Assembly: GCA_022800815.1 (NCBI GenBank)
Contig: JAAWRC010000005.1
Span: forward strand, 39,281-103,280
Length of the DNA stretch: 64,000 nucleotides
From: Lachnospiraceae bacterium
GTDB taxonomy: Bacteria > Bacillota > Clostridia > Lachnospirales > Lachnospiraceae
Direction of reading: 5' to 3'
A program made the translations under genes and the position numbers. Position 1 is the stretch's first letter. Each line of letters opens with the position of its first letter. Positions 9,916-19,110 of the stretch are shown piece after piece. Below the pieces are notes generated by a model, which ran no database searches, was not told the origin of the DNA, and saw only the letters and a program-made list of their open reading frames with translations.

Positions 9916-9998
9916 TCCGGTTTTTTTTTGTTTTCCCGTCCGATTTTTTCATTCGATTTCTATCTTCGGCTTTCTATTCAATTTGGGGATGAATTTCT

Positions 9999-10673
9999 CT
10001 ATTCTTTCAACCGTTCGTTGACCGCCTCGGCGATCTCCCCCATTTTCCCCTCCAGATAAGGCCCCGGACACTCCGTGTCCTCCTTGAACATCTTGTGAAT
10101 GGTCAGGGTTCCGGACGCATCCCCGGTAAAGGAAAGTTTTTTGATACCGTTCCGTTCACAGATGTCCACACAGAGGTCGATCAGAGTCTCGTAGGCGGCG
10201 CTCCCCACGTGCCAGTCGCCCCCGATCTCGTCGTTGGCCACCTCGATGGTCACCGCCTGGTCGTCGTTCTCCTTGCTGCTGGAAGTCCAGGCCCGGTTGG
10301 TCTCCTCCACGTAGAGGGCGACCCTGCCGTCGCCGTCGATGGCATAATTGGCGGAAGCCCCTCTGTCCCGTTCGCCGAAGGCCTTTCCCAGCTCCTCCAA
10401 ACCGAGATCTCCCGCCATGTGATGAATCGTGATTTTTTTAATCTCTCCCTCTCTGGGAAAATCCGCATTGGGAGACAGGTACACGTAGTCCGTAAGCGGA
10501 CTGTTTCTCCCTATCACCGCTTCCGCCTCCGCCTCCGCAAGCTCCCTTCCAACCAAATCCGGAAGCGCCACATCTGATAACAGACACAGGACGGCGACCA
10601 GGACGGCACAAGCCAAAAAGCCCGCCAAAAGAATCCATATGCTGCGAAATTCCCTCTTTTTATCGGTCGGCAT
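9999..10673 (-). CDS. N-acetylmuramoyl-L-alanine amidase (Amidase_2), membrane-anchored
   Basis: 224 residues. The ATG at 10673 is preceded by GGAGG seven bases away; an in-frame ATG at 10697 would place that ribosome site inside the gene. One N-terminal helix (SIWILLAGFLACAVLVAVLC) anchors the protein or acts as a signal peptide. ITIHHMAGD gives the first zinc His, IHKMFKEDTECPGP the second His and the third ligand of the T7-lysozyme-like fold; ASANYAIDGDGRVALYVEE is the typical central strand region. It would cleave the amide bond between MurNAc and the stem peptide. Monocistronic, divergent from the two-component system. Confidence 0.88.
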   Translation of the reverse strand: MPTDKKREFRSIWILLAGFLACAVLVAVLCLLSDVALPDLVGRELAEAEAEAVIGRNSPLTDYVYLSPNADFPREGEIKKITIHHMAGDLGLEELGKAFGERDRGASANYAIDGDGRVALYVEETNRAWTSSSKENDDQAVTIEVANDEIGGDWHVGSAAYETLIDLCVDICERNGIKKLSFTGDASGTLTIHKMFKEDTECPGPYLEGKMGEIAEAVNERLKE

Positions 10674-10801
10674 TCCCCTTCCTCCGTTCATGCCCATTTT
10701 TTCGCCTGCGGAAAAGCGACGGCATATTTACATAGTATACCAGCCACTGCGTAAAAAGAAGCGTCAAAAAACCGGCTCTCAAATGCTTTTGGGGAAATGG
10801 A

Positions 10802-10830
10802 TTGAGTTTCGTGTGCGGCCCTGCTACAAT
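10802..10830 (+). promoter_or_regulatory. Promoter of the two-component operon
   Basis: -35 TTGAGT (10802-10807), 17-bp spacer, -10 TACAAT (10825-10830). The leader to the regulator ATG at 10970 is about 130 bases and contains the 18-bp palindrome at 10879. The rest of 10674-10969 holds no gene. Confidence 0.65.
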
Positions 10831-10878
10831 AGAAACTGCATAACCGGCGAATTTAAGATTTTTATAAGAAACAGCCCC

Positions 10879-10896
10879 GAATTCTTCTAAGAATTC
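10879..10896. promoter_or_regulatory. 18-bp palindrome upstream of the response regulator
   Basis: Arms GAATTCTT and AAGAATTC (8 bp, perfect) around a CT centre. It lies between the promoter and the response-regulator start and is a candidate operator for autoregulation. A short hairpin acting on the transcript is the alternative. Confidence 0.4.
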
Positions 10897-10969
10897 TGTT
10901 TTATGATATAGTCAGGCTGAAGGATGGATGGGAAAAGCTTCCCGTCTGTGAGTCAGAGGAGATACCGAT

Positions 10970-11680
10970 ATGAACGAATGTGTACTGGTGGTGGATGACG
11001 ACAGGGAAATCGTGCGGGCCATTGCCCTGCTTTTGGAAAAAGAGGGATATCAGGTGTGCAGGGCCTACGACGGCATGGAGGCGCTTCGGATCCTGGCGGA
11101 GCAGCCGGTCCGGCTCATCCTCATGGACGTGATGATGCCGAAGCTTGACGGCCTGTCGGCCATGATGAGGATACGGGAACGAAAAAATCTTCCGATCATC
11201 ATCTTGAGCGCCAAAACAGAGGATACGGACAAGGTTCTGGGGCTTTCCATGGGAGCCGACGATTACGTCGCCAAGCCCTTTAACCCGGCGGAGCTCGCAG
11301 CAAGAGTAAAAAGCCATCTGCGCCGCTACACGCTGCTGGGCGATATCAACGCCTGGCACGATTCTCCGGAGATCTGGAACGGGCGGCTCTGTTACCGGCC
11401 GGGGGAGCGGACCCTCTATGCGGACGGGGAACCCGTAAAGCTCACCGCCACGGAGACCAAGATCATCGACCTCCTCATGCGCAACCGAGGCCGGATTTTT
11501 CCGGCGGAGGAAATCTATGAGCGGGTCTGGGAAGAGCCATCCTTTTCCCCTGAGAATACGGTCATGGTGCACATCCGCCATATCCGGGAAAAAATTGAAC
11601 TCAATCCGAAGGAGCCAGAATACTTAAAGGTGGTGTGGGGCATTGGATACAAAATCGAAAAAATCGAAACTCATTGTTAG
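10970..11680 (+). CDS. OmpR/PhoB-family response regulator
   Basis: 236 residues with GAGGAG upstream of the ATG. The receiver domain (about 1-118) has the acidic pair D9/D10, the phosphorylation site D53 in LILMDVMMPKLDG, S80 in IIILSAKTED and K102 in VAKPF. The C-terminal half is a winged helix (LTATETKIIDLLMRNRGRIF ... VWEEPSFSPENTVMVHIRHIREK), typical of DNA-binding OmpR-type activators. The histidine kinase gene begins inside its last codons (38-base overlap), so the two are certainly one operon. The target genes cannot be read. Confidence 0.95.
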   Translation: MNECVLVVDDDREIVRAIALLLEKEGYQVCRAYDGMEALRILAEQPVRLILMDVMMPKLDGLSAMMRIRERKNLPIIILSAKTEDTDKVLGLSMGADDYVAKPFNPAELAARVKSHLRRYTLLGDINAWHDSPEIWNGRLCYRPGERTLYADGEPVKLTATETKIIDLLMRNRGRIFPAEEIYERVWEEPSFSPENTVMVHIRHIREKIELNPKEPEYLKVVWGIGYKIEKIETHC

Positions 11681-13985
11681 CTTTGCCATATTCTTTCTTG
11701 GAATGACTCTGTTTATTGACAGTCTTCTCTCCGTCGCAGGTCTCGCCGTTTCCTCCAAAGGCACGGCCTTTGACTGGCATAAAAGCTATCAGGAAACGGC
11801 GGCTTTCCGCAGTTATATCGCCAGCTATCTGGAAGCCTTTCTCGGCGTGGCAACCGGCGGCAAGGGCTGGAGGCTTTATGGGACGGCCGACCGGTACGAG
11901 GGTGATGCGATTGTCCAGGAAGAGGCCGTGGCGGGAACCGGCTGGGAGGATTGGACCGGTTTCTTGGAGGATCAAACATGGGAAACCTGGGAAGCATGGG
12001 AGGCATGGGAGGCGGAAGTCTCTGGGGAAGCAGTGTCCTCTGTCCCCCAGACCGAGGCCTCCGGCATGGACTTGCGGGACAATTACCGGGACGGCACCTG
12101 GTCCGGCACTTCGGAAAAGGACTTCATGAAGGATATCGCCCAAAACAAGAATCTCCGCTATGCGATCGTCTACCAAAACAAACTGCTTTATACCAACATT
12201 GACAATCTGGAAGGCCAGGTGGGGACTCCCTGGGACAATCTGAACTTCGAGGAACAGCTCTCCCCGGACGAATACAACTTTACCCTCTGGTTTAACAAAG
12301 ACAATGCCGGCAAAACCCGGATCTTTCGGGACGGAGCGGAGCTTGAGATCTACGGAAACGGCATGTACTCTTCCGACCGGCAATGGTTCGTGCCGGGCTA
12401 CACCAATTTTAATGTGGACGAGGCCGCCGGGGATGCCGTCATCTTCCTGGCCGCCGCTAGAGAGCCGAAGCTCTACGTGTCCGGAAACTATTCCGAGTAT
12501 GGGACAAGCCAATATGGCGGGCGTCTCTATTCCATCCACGAAAATCTGCTGGAACTACAAGCGCAATTTAAAAAGTCCTGCATCCTGCTCGGCATCTCCC
12601 TCCTACTTCTGGCCCTGTCCTTCTTCTTCCGCAAAGAACGGCGCCTTATGAGGGCTTCCATCGGCCGTCTGACGGGAAAGCTCTGGTTGGAATTCAAGGT
12701 TCTCTTGTTCCTTGTCCTTCCGCTGCTCATTCTCCTGTTCCTCGTGCTTCCGCTGTTTCTCTTCCTTGGCAACACAGAAGGAGTCCTTTTCTTCCAGGCA
12801 CACCTGCTCGGCATCGTCTGCTTCTGGCTCCTCTACCTGGGAGCCCTGGACCGGAATGCCAACAAGGAGGCACAGAAAAAACCATTGATCACCGGACTTC
12901 GCTCCAGGGACTTACAGAGGCCCCTCCAGAAACGCATGATTCAAAGGTATCGTCTGTCCATGGCGATCTGGCTGATGGCACCGCTCCTTTTCCTCCTGGC
13001 CCTGTTCTTGCCGATGGGCGAATATTTGAACTGGATGCTCGGTGTTCATCCGCTTCCATTCCTGTTCCTCGTCCTGGCTTACCTGGGACTCTCCGCCGCC
13101 AGCATCCGATATCTGAAAAAGAACCGCCGCCTGGCCGAAGATCTGGGAGCCTTCTTCCATCAGGTGGACACAGTCCGGGAGGGAGACCTGACGGAACCTC
13201 TCGTCCTTCCGGCAGATTCAGAGCTCAGGGAAGCCGCGGAAAGGCTCAACGAGATCCAGCACGGTCTGGAAACCGCCCTCCAGGAAAAGCTGCGCAGCGA
13301 GCAGATGAAGGTGGAGCTGGTCACGAACGTCTCCCATGACATCAAGACGCCCCTCACCTCCATCATCAGCTACGTGGAGCTTTTAAAGCAGGAGGGTGAA
13401 CTGCCGGACCATGTGAGGGAATTCATCCAGATTTTGGGGGAGAAGTCAGAGCGGTTAAAAGTGATCGTGCAGGACGTGTTCGAGGTCAGTAAGGCCGCCT
13501 CCGGCCAACTTCCCATCGAGCCGGAAACGCTGGATCTGAAAAAGCTTTTGCAGCAGACCCTGGCAGATATGGACACCCCGATCACCCAGAGCGGTCTCTT
13601 CATGAAACTCTCGTTTCCGGAGGAACCAGTCACCGTCTTTGCGGACGGAAAACGGCTGTACCGGGTGTTCCAGAACCTGATCCAGAACGCCCTCTCCTAC
13701 TCGCTGGAAGGTTCCCGCATCTTCCTGACCTTGAAGACGGAGGGAGCCGTGGCCCTGGTGTCCATCCGCAACACCTCTGCCAGAGAGCTCAACAAAACCA
13801 CGGATTTCTCCGAACGCTTTGTCCGTGGGGACGCAAGCCGCAGTGACGGCGGCAGCGGGCTGGGGCTCTCCATCGCCAGAAGCTTTACGGAAGCCTGCGG
13901 CGGAACCCTGCGGATTTCCATAGACGCCGATCTTTTTACCGTGACCGTCGCCTTCCCGACCTGCCAAGTTCCCCCCGTCCAATAA
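11643..13985 (+). CDS. Sensor histidine kinase with large extracytoplasmic sensor and multi-helix core
   Basis: 780 residues, TTG start inside the regulator gene. A first helix at about residues 9-33 is followed by an extracytoplasmic region of roughly 270 residues and then several helices (about 300-495). A HAMP-like linker leads to HisKA with the phospho-acceptor His near residue 565 in NVSHDIKTPLTSI. The ATPase has the N box FQNLIQNALSYS and the G box GGSGLGLSIARSF. The sensor contains a small tandem Trp repeat (WETWEAWEAWEAE) encoded by 9-bp repeats. The family resembles the multi-helix clostridial kinases that sense envelope stress. The signal is unknown. Confidence 0.93.
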   Translation: MDTKSKKSKLIVSFAIFFLGMTLFIDSLLSVAGLAVSSKGTAFDWHKSYQETAAFRSYIASYLEAFLGVATGGKGWRLYGTADRYEGDAIVQEEAVAGTGWEDWTGFLEDQTWETWEAWEAWEAEVSGEAVSSVPQTEASGMDLRDNYRDGTWSGTSEKDFMKDIAQNKNLRYAIVYQNKLLYTNIDNLEGQVGTPWDNLNFEEQLSPDEYNFTLWFNKDNAGKTRIFRDGAELEIYGNGMYSSDRQWFVPGYTNFNVDEAAGDAVIFLAAAREPKLYVSGNYSEYGTSQYGGRLYSIHENLLELQAQFKKSCILLGISLLLLALSFFFRKERRLMRASIGRLTGKLWLEFKVLLFLVLPLLILLFLVLPLFLFLGNTEGVLFFQAHLLGIVCFWLLYLGALDRNANKEAQKKPLITGLRSRDLQRPLQKRMIQRYRLSMAIWLMAPLLFLLALFLPMGEYLNWMLGVHPLPFLFLVLAYLGLSAASIRYLKKNRRLAEDLGAFFHQVDTVREGDLTEPLVLPADSELREAAERLNEIQHGLETALQEKLRSEQMKVELVTNVSHDIKTPLTSIISYVELLKQEGELPDHVREFIQILGEKSERLKVIVQDVFEVSKAASGQLPIEPETLDLKKLLQQTLADMDTPITQSGLFMKLSFPEEPVTVFADGKRLYRVFQNLIQNALSYSLEGSRIFLTLKTEGAVALVSIRNTSARELNKTTDFSERFVRGDASRSDGGSGLGLSIARSFTEACGGTLRISIDADLFTVTVAFPTCQVPPVQ

Positions 13986-14056
13986 GGCCGCAGGAAGCCG
14001 GAAGCTTGGTCCTCCCATAACTGGAAAACGGGATGGGCATTTTTGACGTCCCTGAC

Positions 14057-15418
14057 TCAGTTAACTGGACCGCTCTTCCGCCCTCCGGGGATCCATCCCA
14101 CATAAAAATACAGGATTCCGGTGAGCGCCAGCCAGAACCAGGTAGTAGGGTTGCTGAACCAGGTGGTAAAAAAGGAGAACACCAGATACATGGCGATCTG
14201 GGCGTAAAACAATAGCGCCACCGGGTTCCTACCCCGCTCCTGGAGGGCGGTGACTTTTTTACAGGCCATGCCTAAAATCAATCCAAAAAGGAGGACGCCC
14301 GCCAGACCAAAGTCATAATAGGCGTCATAGATCAGCGTCACCGTGGTAAGTTCCGTCTTTGTAATGTAAATCGGAAAGCTCACGAGCTCCGGTTTCAGGA
14401 ATTTAAGACCCGTCAGGGCAAAAACCGGAAACAACTGACGCAGCCCCAAGGTATGAGCCGGCAATTCCCTCACCAGGCAATTAAAATTGTCGTAATTGTT
14501 GGCCACATACATGTAAGGCTGGGTAATAAAAATGGGCATATCCTCATTCTTCATCTCAAAAATCCCGTTCAGATAGGCCACATCATGGTTTCTGGCCACA
14601 GTCAGGCCCACATAGACGGGCACCAGCATGACAAGTACCAAAAACACATACCGAAGCCGAATCCTGGGCCAGCAGACGACGGCCACGCAGACGGAAAGCA
14701 GCACCGCCAGCATCAGCTGAAATCTGGACACGCAGAGGATTGGAATCGCCAGGGCCATGAGCGAACAGAGCCCTAGCCGGAGCCATTCGAGGCGGGAAAG
14801 CTTTCCCTTCACCCTTCTGTAAATCACCGAAAGTGGCAGCACGAAAATGCTGCTGACCGTAAAATAATGGACGCCGGACAGATGAAAATAGGAATAAGCA
14901 TGAGGCTTATCAGAAAACAGCGGCACTTCCCTGAGCACTGCAGCCTCCAGCAAAAAACAGGCAATAGAAAGGAAGAGAACTCCATAAATGCAGTGAAGAA
15001 GCCTCCTGGCCGTCCGTTCCCCCTCGTTTGCCTTCCCAGAGCCATCCTCAGCTCCTGATTCTCCCTCTCTCACCGTCTTTCCCACGGACCGCTTTCTCTC
15101 CCAGGCCGCTGCGGCCTCATATCCGAGGAGAAAGGCCGGATACACCAGGATCAGGCAAAGCCAGGTGACAGGCTCCCATTCCCCCGCCAGTCTGGAAAGC
15201 TTCATGGCGGAGAGCCCCATTCCGCCGTTCCAGAACAGGGCGAACACCGCCTCCAGCTGCAACAGCTTCTTTTTTTTTCGATAGTAATACAGGTATTCGC
15301 CAAACGCCAGCACAATAAAAAGGAAGCCGGAAAACAGATATTCTCCGGTTTCTGCCACGGCCGCCGCCACGGCACAGACGGCAAGATGGGCCGCCAAAAG
15401 GGCGGCCTTTCCTCTCAT
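14057..15418 (-). CDS. Oligosaccharide repeat unit polymerase (Wzy/O-antigen polymerase-like membrane protein)
   Basis: 453 residues with ten or more predicted helices and short loops. The segment MYVANNYDNFNCLVRELP and the YYDFGLAGVLLFGLILGM segment near the C-terminus resemble Wzy/EpsG-type polymerases that join lipid-linked oligosaccharide units outside the membrane. Its ATG overlaps the stop of the HPr gene in an ATGA junction and has no good ribosome site of its own, so it is probably translated only by ribosomes that have finished HPr. No other glycan genes sit in this operon, which makes the location odd. The assignment rests on topology and loop motifs. Confidence 0.7.
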   Translation of the reverse strand: MRGKAALLAAHLAVCAVAAAVAETGEYLFSGFLFIVLAFGEYLYYYRKKKKLLQLEAVFALFWNGGMGLSAMKLSRLAGEWEPVTWLCLILVYPAFLLGYEAAAAWERKRSVGKTVREGESGAEDGSGKANEGERTARRLLHCIYGVLFLSIACFLLEAAVLREVPLFSDKPHAYSYFHLSGVHYFTVSSIFVLPLSVIYRRVKGKLSRLEWLRLGLCSLMALAIPILCVSRFQLMLAVLLSVCVAVVCWPRIRLRYVFLVLVMLVPVYVGLTVARNHDVAYLNGIFEMKNEDMPIFITQPYMYVANNYDNFNCLVRELPAHTLGLRQLFPVFALTGLKFLKPELVSFPIYITKTELTTVTLIYDAYYDFGLAGVLLFGLILGMACKKVTALQERGRNPVALLFYAQIAMYLVFSFFTTWFSNPTTWFWLALTGILYFYVGWIPGGRKSGPVN

Positions 15419-15678
15419 TCTCCCAGGCCATTTTTCACGATCGTAATGATGGCCTCCAGGGCTTCCTTCTCATCGGGCCCCTCACAGATAAACTCCAGTT
15501 CGTCACCGGTTTTAATACACGCCCCCAGCACGCTGAGCACGCTCTTCGCATTTGCCGTAATATTCTCAAAGCGGAACGTGACAGACGAGGCATAGTTCAT
15601 CGCCTCCTTGCACAGCACTCCGGCCGGACGCAGATGCAGGCCGGTAGGGTTTTTGATGACCACCTTCTCGCTAACCAT
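15415..15678 (-). CDS. HPr family phosphocarrier protein
   Basis: 87 residues, ATG at 15678 with AGGAGG upstream. His15 in NPTGLHLRPAG is the PEP-dependent phosphorylation site and Ser46 in NAKSVLSVLGA the HPr-kinase site, both in canonical positions. It can therefore act in PTS sugar transport and carbon catabolite control; the surrounding KTGDELEFICEGPDEKEALE is standard HPr. It lies 34 bases downstream of cdaR and overlaps the polymerase gene by four bases. It may be the main HPr or a second copy; the window has no ptsI to decide. The same frame is open upstream across cdaR but that extension is not real. Confidence 0.93.
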   Translation of the reverse strand: MVSEKVVIKNPTGLHLRPAGVLCKEAMNYASSVTFRFENITANAKSVLSVLGACIKTGDELEFICEGPDEKEALEAIITIVKNGLGE

Positions 15679-15712
15679 GACGATATCCTCCTTTTTCTCG
15701 CTTTTGTATCCT

Positions 15713-17149
15713 TTATCTGTCCTCGGAAGAACTGTCCTCGGAAGAACTGTCCTCGGAGGAACTTCCCGTGTCAGGAACCGTAGCGGAAACACTTTCCGAA
15801 GACTGGTTGCCACCGGAAGTTTCCGCCCCGGAAGTCCCGGTCGTGCTGCCGCCCTCCGAAGAGCTCTCCTCCGAAGAAGACTCCTCGCTCTCTGGTCTCG
15901 TGACAATCACCCGGACCGTTCCCGCCGACACCTCGAAATAATCCCTGTACTCCTCCGGAAGCTCAATGACCGCCTCACAGGAATAGGTGCCCGGCTCCGT
16001 ATACGCCTCCACGTCCAAAATGACCGTGATATCCCCGCCATTGACCTGCTCCATGTCCTCGGACAATCCCCTCAGACTGACCGTGATCCCATTGTCCTCG
16101 CCGAACCGGTACTCAAACTCATCCGACATCCCGAGAAGCCGGATCTGGTTCCCTCCAATATAAAAGTTTCTCTGTTCCAACTTATCAATCTGATAGGTCA
16201 CCTCAATGGTCTCCGGCTGTCCCTCCGCCACCTCCAGCCCCTTCGGCAGATAATCCTGAACCCGGTAAGTCTTTGTAACGTTCTCCCCGACTCCCGTCAG
16301 ATCTTCCTCAATGGTCAGCTTGGCAAAATCCGCAATCTGCGACCTGGGCCCCGTCACCAGAATCGTCTGGGGCTCGCATGTGTAATTGATGTATTTGCAG
16401 CCGACAGCCACCGCATCCTGCCCGGTGACCTGGATATCCACGCTGATCTGGTTTGTTTTCACCACCCCCAGCGTGACCTCCGCCTCCGTCACGTTCAGGA
16501 CAATCCTGGGATCCGACAAATCCAGTTCGTCCCCGCTCTCCCCGTCCGTGTAGAGCTTCACCTTTCCGACCTCCCGGACGCTGTCCGTGGCACCGCTCAC
16601 GTCAAGCTCGATCCCCGCATGGTCGATTCTGCCCATCACGGACTCCGGTGCCGTCACCCGGACATTTCCCGGTGACACGGTGCTCCCGCTGAAGGTGTAG
16701 GTATCATCCAGAGTCCCCACGGGAATGACGCGGATCTCAAAGATCTTTGTTTCCATCTTTTCCACGTCCACCCGGACGCTCCTGGTAATCTGCGTCCAGG
16801 AGCGGATCAGGCTCTTATTGTCTATCACTTCGATATTGACCGCCACGGAACCGGTGGCGCCATAAATTTCATTCAGATCAATGGTTGCCTCAAAATCAGC
16901 GGCGGAAATCTTTCTCCGGTCCTGTCTTCTCGCAGTTACCTCCACGCTGACCGTCTTCTCTCCCGGCAGCTCATAGGTCAGATTGTTGTCTGTGATCGCC
17001 TGTTTTTCATTGATCACCTTGATCGGAATCCCGCTCACGGTAAAGGTATCCGTCGGATTGTCAATGTTGATCACGACTCCCCACAAAAGCACGGCAGCGA
17101 TCACGGAAACGATCTTTAAAAGCAGATTATTTGTCAGCTTTTTTTTCAT
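15713..17149 (-). CDS. cdaR: CdaR, YbbR-domain regulator of diadenylate cyclase
   Basis: 478 residues. One N-terminal helix (LLKIVSVIAAVLLWGVVIN) anchors it; the extracytoplasmic part is a string of about four YbbR domains, as in the CdaR proteins that bind and modulate CdaA. The last 60 residues are a Ser/Glu/Thr-rich low-complexity tail that ends in three copies of SSEDS, encoded by 15-bp tandem repeats at 15716-15760; this tail is not part of the known fold and could vary in length between strains. It overlaps cdaA by 23 bases, the usual gene pairing. It is expected to act at the membrane as CdaA partner. Confidence 0.9.
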   Translation of the reverse strand: MKKKLTNNLLLKIVSVIAAVLLWGVVINIDNPTDTFTVSGIPIKVINEKQAITDNNLTYELPGEKTVSVEVTARRQDRRKISAADFEATIDLNEIYGATGSVAVNIEVIDNKSLIRSWTQITRSVRVDVEKMETKIFEIRVIPVGTLDDTYTFSGSTVSPGNVRVTAPESVMGRIDHAGIELDVSGATDSVREVGKVKLYTDGESGDELDLSDPRIVLNVTEAEVTLGVVKTNQISVDIQVTGQDAVAVGCKYINYTCEPQTILVTGPRSQIADFAKLTIEEDLTGVGENVTKTYRVQDYLPKGLEVAEGQPETIEVTYQIDKLEQRNFYIGGNQIRLLGMSDEFEYRFGEDNGITVSLRGLSEDMEQVNGGDITVILDVEAYTEPGTYSCEAVIELPEEYRDYFEVSAGTVRVIVTRPESEESSSEESSSEGGSTTGTSGAETSGGNQSSESVSATVPDTGSSSEDSSSEDSSSEDR

Positions 17150-18017
17150 TTTTCTGCCATCCTTTCAAAATTTTCAGCTTCCTCCCTTTGCCGCCGTCAT
17201 GTTCCGAAATCAAGAGCTGCAGTTCCTCCTTCAAAGCTTCCGGAGTCAGCTCCCGTTTCAACGTCCCCTCAAAAGCCACCGAGACGCCGCCCGTTTCCTC
17301 CGAAACGATCACCGTAATGCTGTCGCTGGCCTCGCTGACGCCCACACCGGCTCGATGCCTGGTCCCCAGGTCTTTGCTGATCTGCATATTGTCAGAAAGA
17401 GGCAGATAACAGGTAGCCGCCACCACCCTGTTTCCCCGCACGATCACGGCCCCGTCATGAAGCGGCGTGTTATGCTCAAAAATATTCAACAGAAGCTGGC
17501 TGGTGACGATGCCGTCCACCTCGATCCCCGTTCTCTCATATTCTGCAAGCGGCGTGGTCCGTTCGATCACGATCAGCGCCCCCGTCTTTACCTTACTCAT
17601 CTCGAAAGTGGCCTTCATAATCTCATTCATAGTCCTGCTGCCAAACTGATTTTCCACCACTTTTCCATTGTCCGAAATCAAAAACCCCAGCATCTTTTTC
17701 TGTCCCAGTTGTTCCAAGGCCCTCCTTAACTCCGGCTGGAAGATGATCACCACCGCAATAATCCCCACATTGATGGTCTTATTGGCCAGCCAAAGAATCG
17801 TATCCATGTGGAATATCCACGCAATCAAAATAAACGCCACGAGAACGATAATGCCCTTTAAAAGTGCCCAGGCTCTCGTGCTCTTAATCCAGAGCATCAC
17901 ATTGTACAGGAGCACCGCAATGATCGCCATCTCGACCACGTCCGTAATTCTGATGTCAGGAATACTCTGAACCAGGTACGTTTTCATTCCCTCAAAAATT
18001 TTTGTTATGAGTTCCAT
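17127..18017 (-). CDS. cdaA: Diadenylate cyclase CdaA
   Basis: 296 residues. Makes c-di-AMP from two ATP. Three N-terminal helices (about 27-98) are followed by the DAC domain with the catalytic DGA (188-190) in LHDGAVIVRGN and the GTRHRAG motif (218-224). The length and order match the membrane-bound CdaA class. It overlaps the upstream membrane-protein gene by 26 bases and cdaR by 23. In many Firmicutes glmM follows cdaR; here that place is taken by HPr and a polymerase, and a phosphoglucomutase lies upstream instead. c-di-AMP controls potassium and osmolyte transport and cell-wall homeostasis. Confidence 0.95.
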   Translation of the reverse strand: MELITKIFEGMKTYLVQSIPDIRITDVVEMAIIAVLLYNVMLWIKSTRAWALLKGIIVLVAFILIAWIFHMDTILWLANKTINVGIIAVVIIFQPELRRALEQLGQKKMLGFLISDNGKVVENQFGSRTMNEIMKATFEMSKVKTGALIVIERTTPLAEYERTGIEVDGIVTSQLLLNIFEHNTPLHDGAVIVRGNRVVAATCYLPLSDNMQISKDLGTRHRAGVGVSEASDSITVIVSEETGGVSVAFEGTLKRELTPEALKEELQLLISEHDGGKGRKLKILKGWQKNEKKADK

Positions 18018-19110
18018 CCTGTCCTTCCCCGTTCTCTGTCATTTTACCTGTCTTTTTTCCTGTATCTTTTTCAAACAAAACTCTGGTCTGTTCCAAATCT
18101 TTTCTGGAAGTAAAGAGCTCTGCCGTATTGCTGAGCTCCTGGCGGAGTCCCATAAGCTCCTTTTCCACACTTCTATCATAGGAAGTCTTTGCATTGATCT
18201 TAGTCACCGTCACCTCCGGCTGGGTCACAGCTATCTTCGGGACTGCCTTCACGTAATAATAATAATCGTCATCCTCAAATTGTACGCACTCCGTTCTGGA
18301 ATAGTCCAGATGGAACACGAAAAATTCCACAATCAGACCGCAGACAGCCGCCGCCACTGCCCCAATGATCAGAGAGTTCACCGGAAAACTAATGTCGACA
18401 ATAAACATACCGGCAAAAAGCAGGGCCACGTTGACCACCGTCCCGACGCCGATCGCAATCTCCCAGGCATGACTCACCGACAGGCGGCGAATCAGATAGA
18501 CCACCAGAAGGGTCAGCGCACAGGCGGCCGCCATGACCCACATCTCCTTGTTCTGCAAAATCCCGTTGATCATCTGCGTATACCTTCCCGGCATGGAAAG
18601 GGAGCCGTTGGAGGCCAGCACTCCCACATTCTCCCGGACATATTTTAACATATAATAAACGATCACGCCAAAGCTGACAGGAAGTACGCTGAAAACAGAT
18701 CCGACAAGTCCCATAATCAGCGGCACCACCAGGGGGATCCGACACAAAAAGAGCAAAGGCATCACAATCAGCAGCACGCTGTCCCCCGGCTGAAACACGT
18801 AGTACAGGCAGAAAAACAAGACAAACACGGCCGCTGTCACAAAAAGCACCTCCAGCGACACCGCATACATGTGCAGCAGAACGAAGAGCCCTGTCAGTAC
18901 CACCGTAAAGCTGACCGGCAAAAAAGCGCAGACCACCGCTGCGGCAGCCGACATCCAGTCCCGGTTTAGCCGCTCCATATAACCGAGGCTCCGGCTGATC
19001 ACAAGAAAGGCCGCAAGGGCCAGTACAAACCGAAACACTCTTATGATATGCCCGCCGAACCGGGCGTAAAATGTCTTGATCCGCTCACGCAGAACCAGAA
19101 GGGTTGTCAT
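17992..19110 (-). CDS. Conserved multi-pass membrane protein encoded upstream of cdaA
   Basis: 372 residues. Residues 1-270 hold about eight hydrophobic helices; the remaining 100 are cytoplasmic, with the unusual acidic-aromatic patch FEDDDYYYYVKAVPKI and a probable coiled coil near the C-terminus. I do not recognise a named family, but from memory this gene is a frequent neighbour of cdaA in Lachnospiraceae. It overlaps its neighbours on both sides by 26 bases, which argues for co-translation with CdaA and for a shared process, for example c-di-AMP-linked turgor or envelope sensing. That link is inference. Confidence 0.75.
   Translation of the reverse strand: MTTLLVLRERIKTFYARFGGHIIRVFRFVLALAAFLVISRSLGYMERLNRDWMSAAAAVVCAFLPVSFTVVLTGLFVLLHMYAVSLEVLFVTAAVFVLFFCLYYVFQPGDSVLLIVMPLLFLCRIPLVVPLIMGLVGSVFSVLPVSFGVIVYYMLKYVRENVGVLASNGSLSMPGRYTQMINGILQNKEMWVMAAACALTLLVVYLIRRLSVSHAWEIAIGVGTVVNVALLFAGMFIVDISFPVNSLIIGAVAAAVCGLIVEFFVFHLDYSRTECVQFEDDDYYYYVKAVPKIAVTQPEVTVTKINAKTSYDRSVEKELMGLRQELSNTAELFTSRKDLEQTRVLFEKDTGKKTGKMTENGEGQDGTHNKNF

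Noticed and set aside
9689..9952. 87-codon minus-strand ORF upstream of leuA as a leader peptide
   Set aside because: It starts upstream of the mapped-looking promoter, has no ribosome site and no leucine-rich run; composition is that of untranslated leader.
15679..15906. N-terminal extension of HPr by 76 residues
   Set aside because: The extension is Arg/Pro-rich antisense-type text over the cdaR repeats; the ATG at 15678 has AGGAGG and gives a standard 87-residue HPr.
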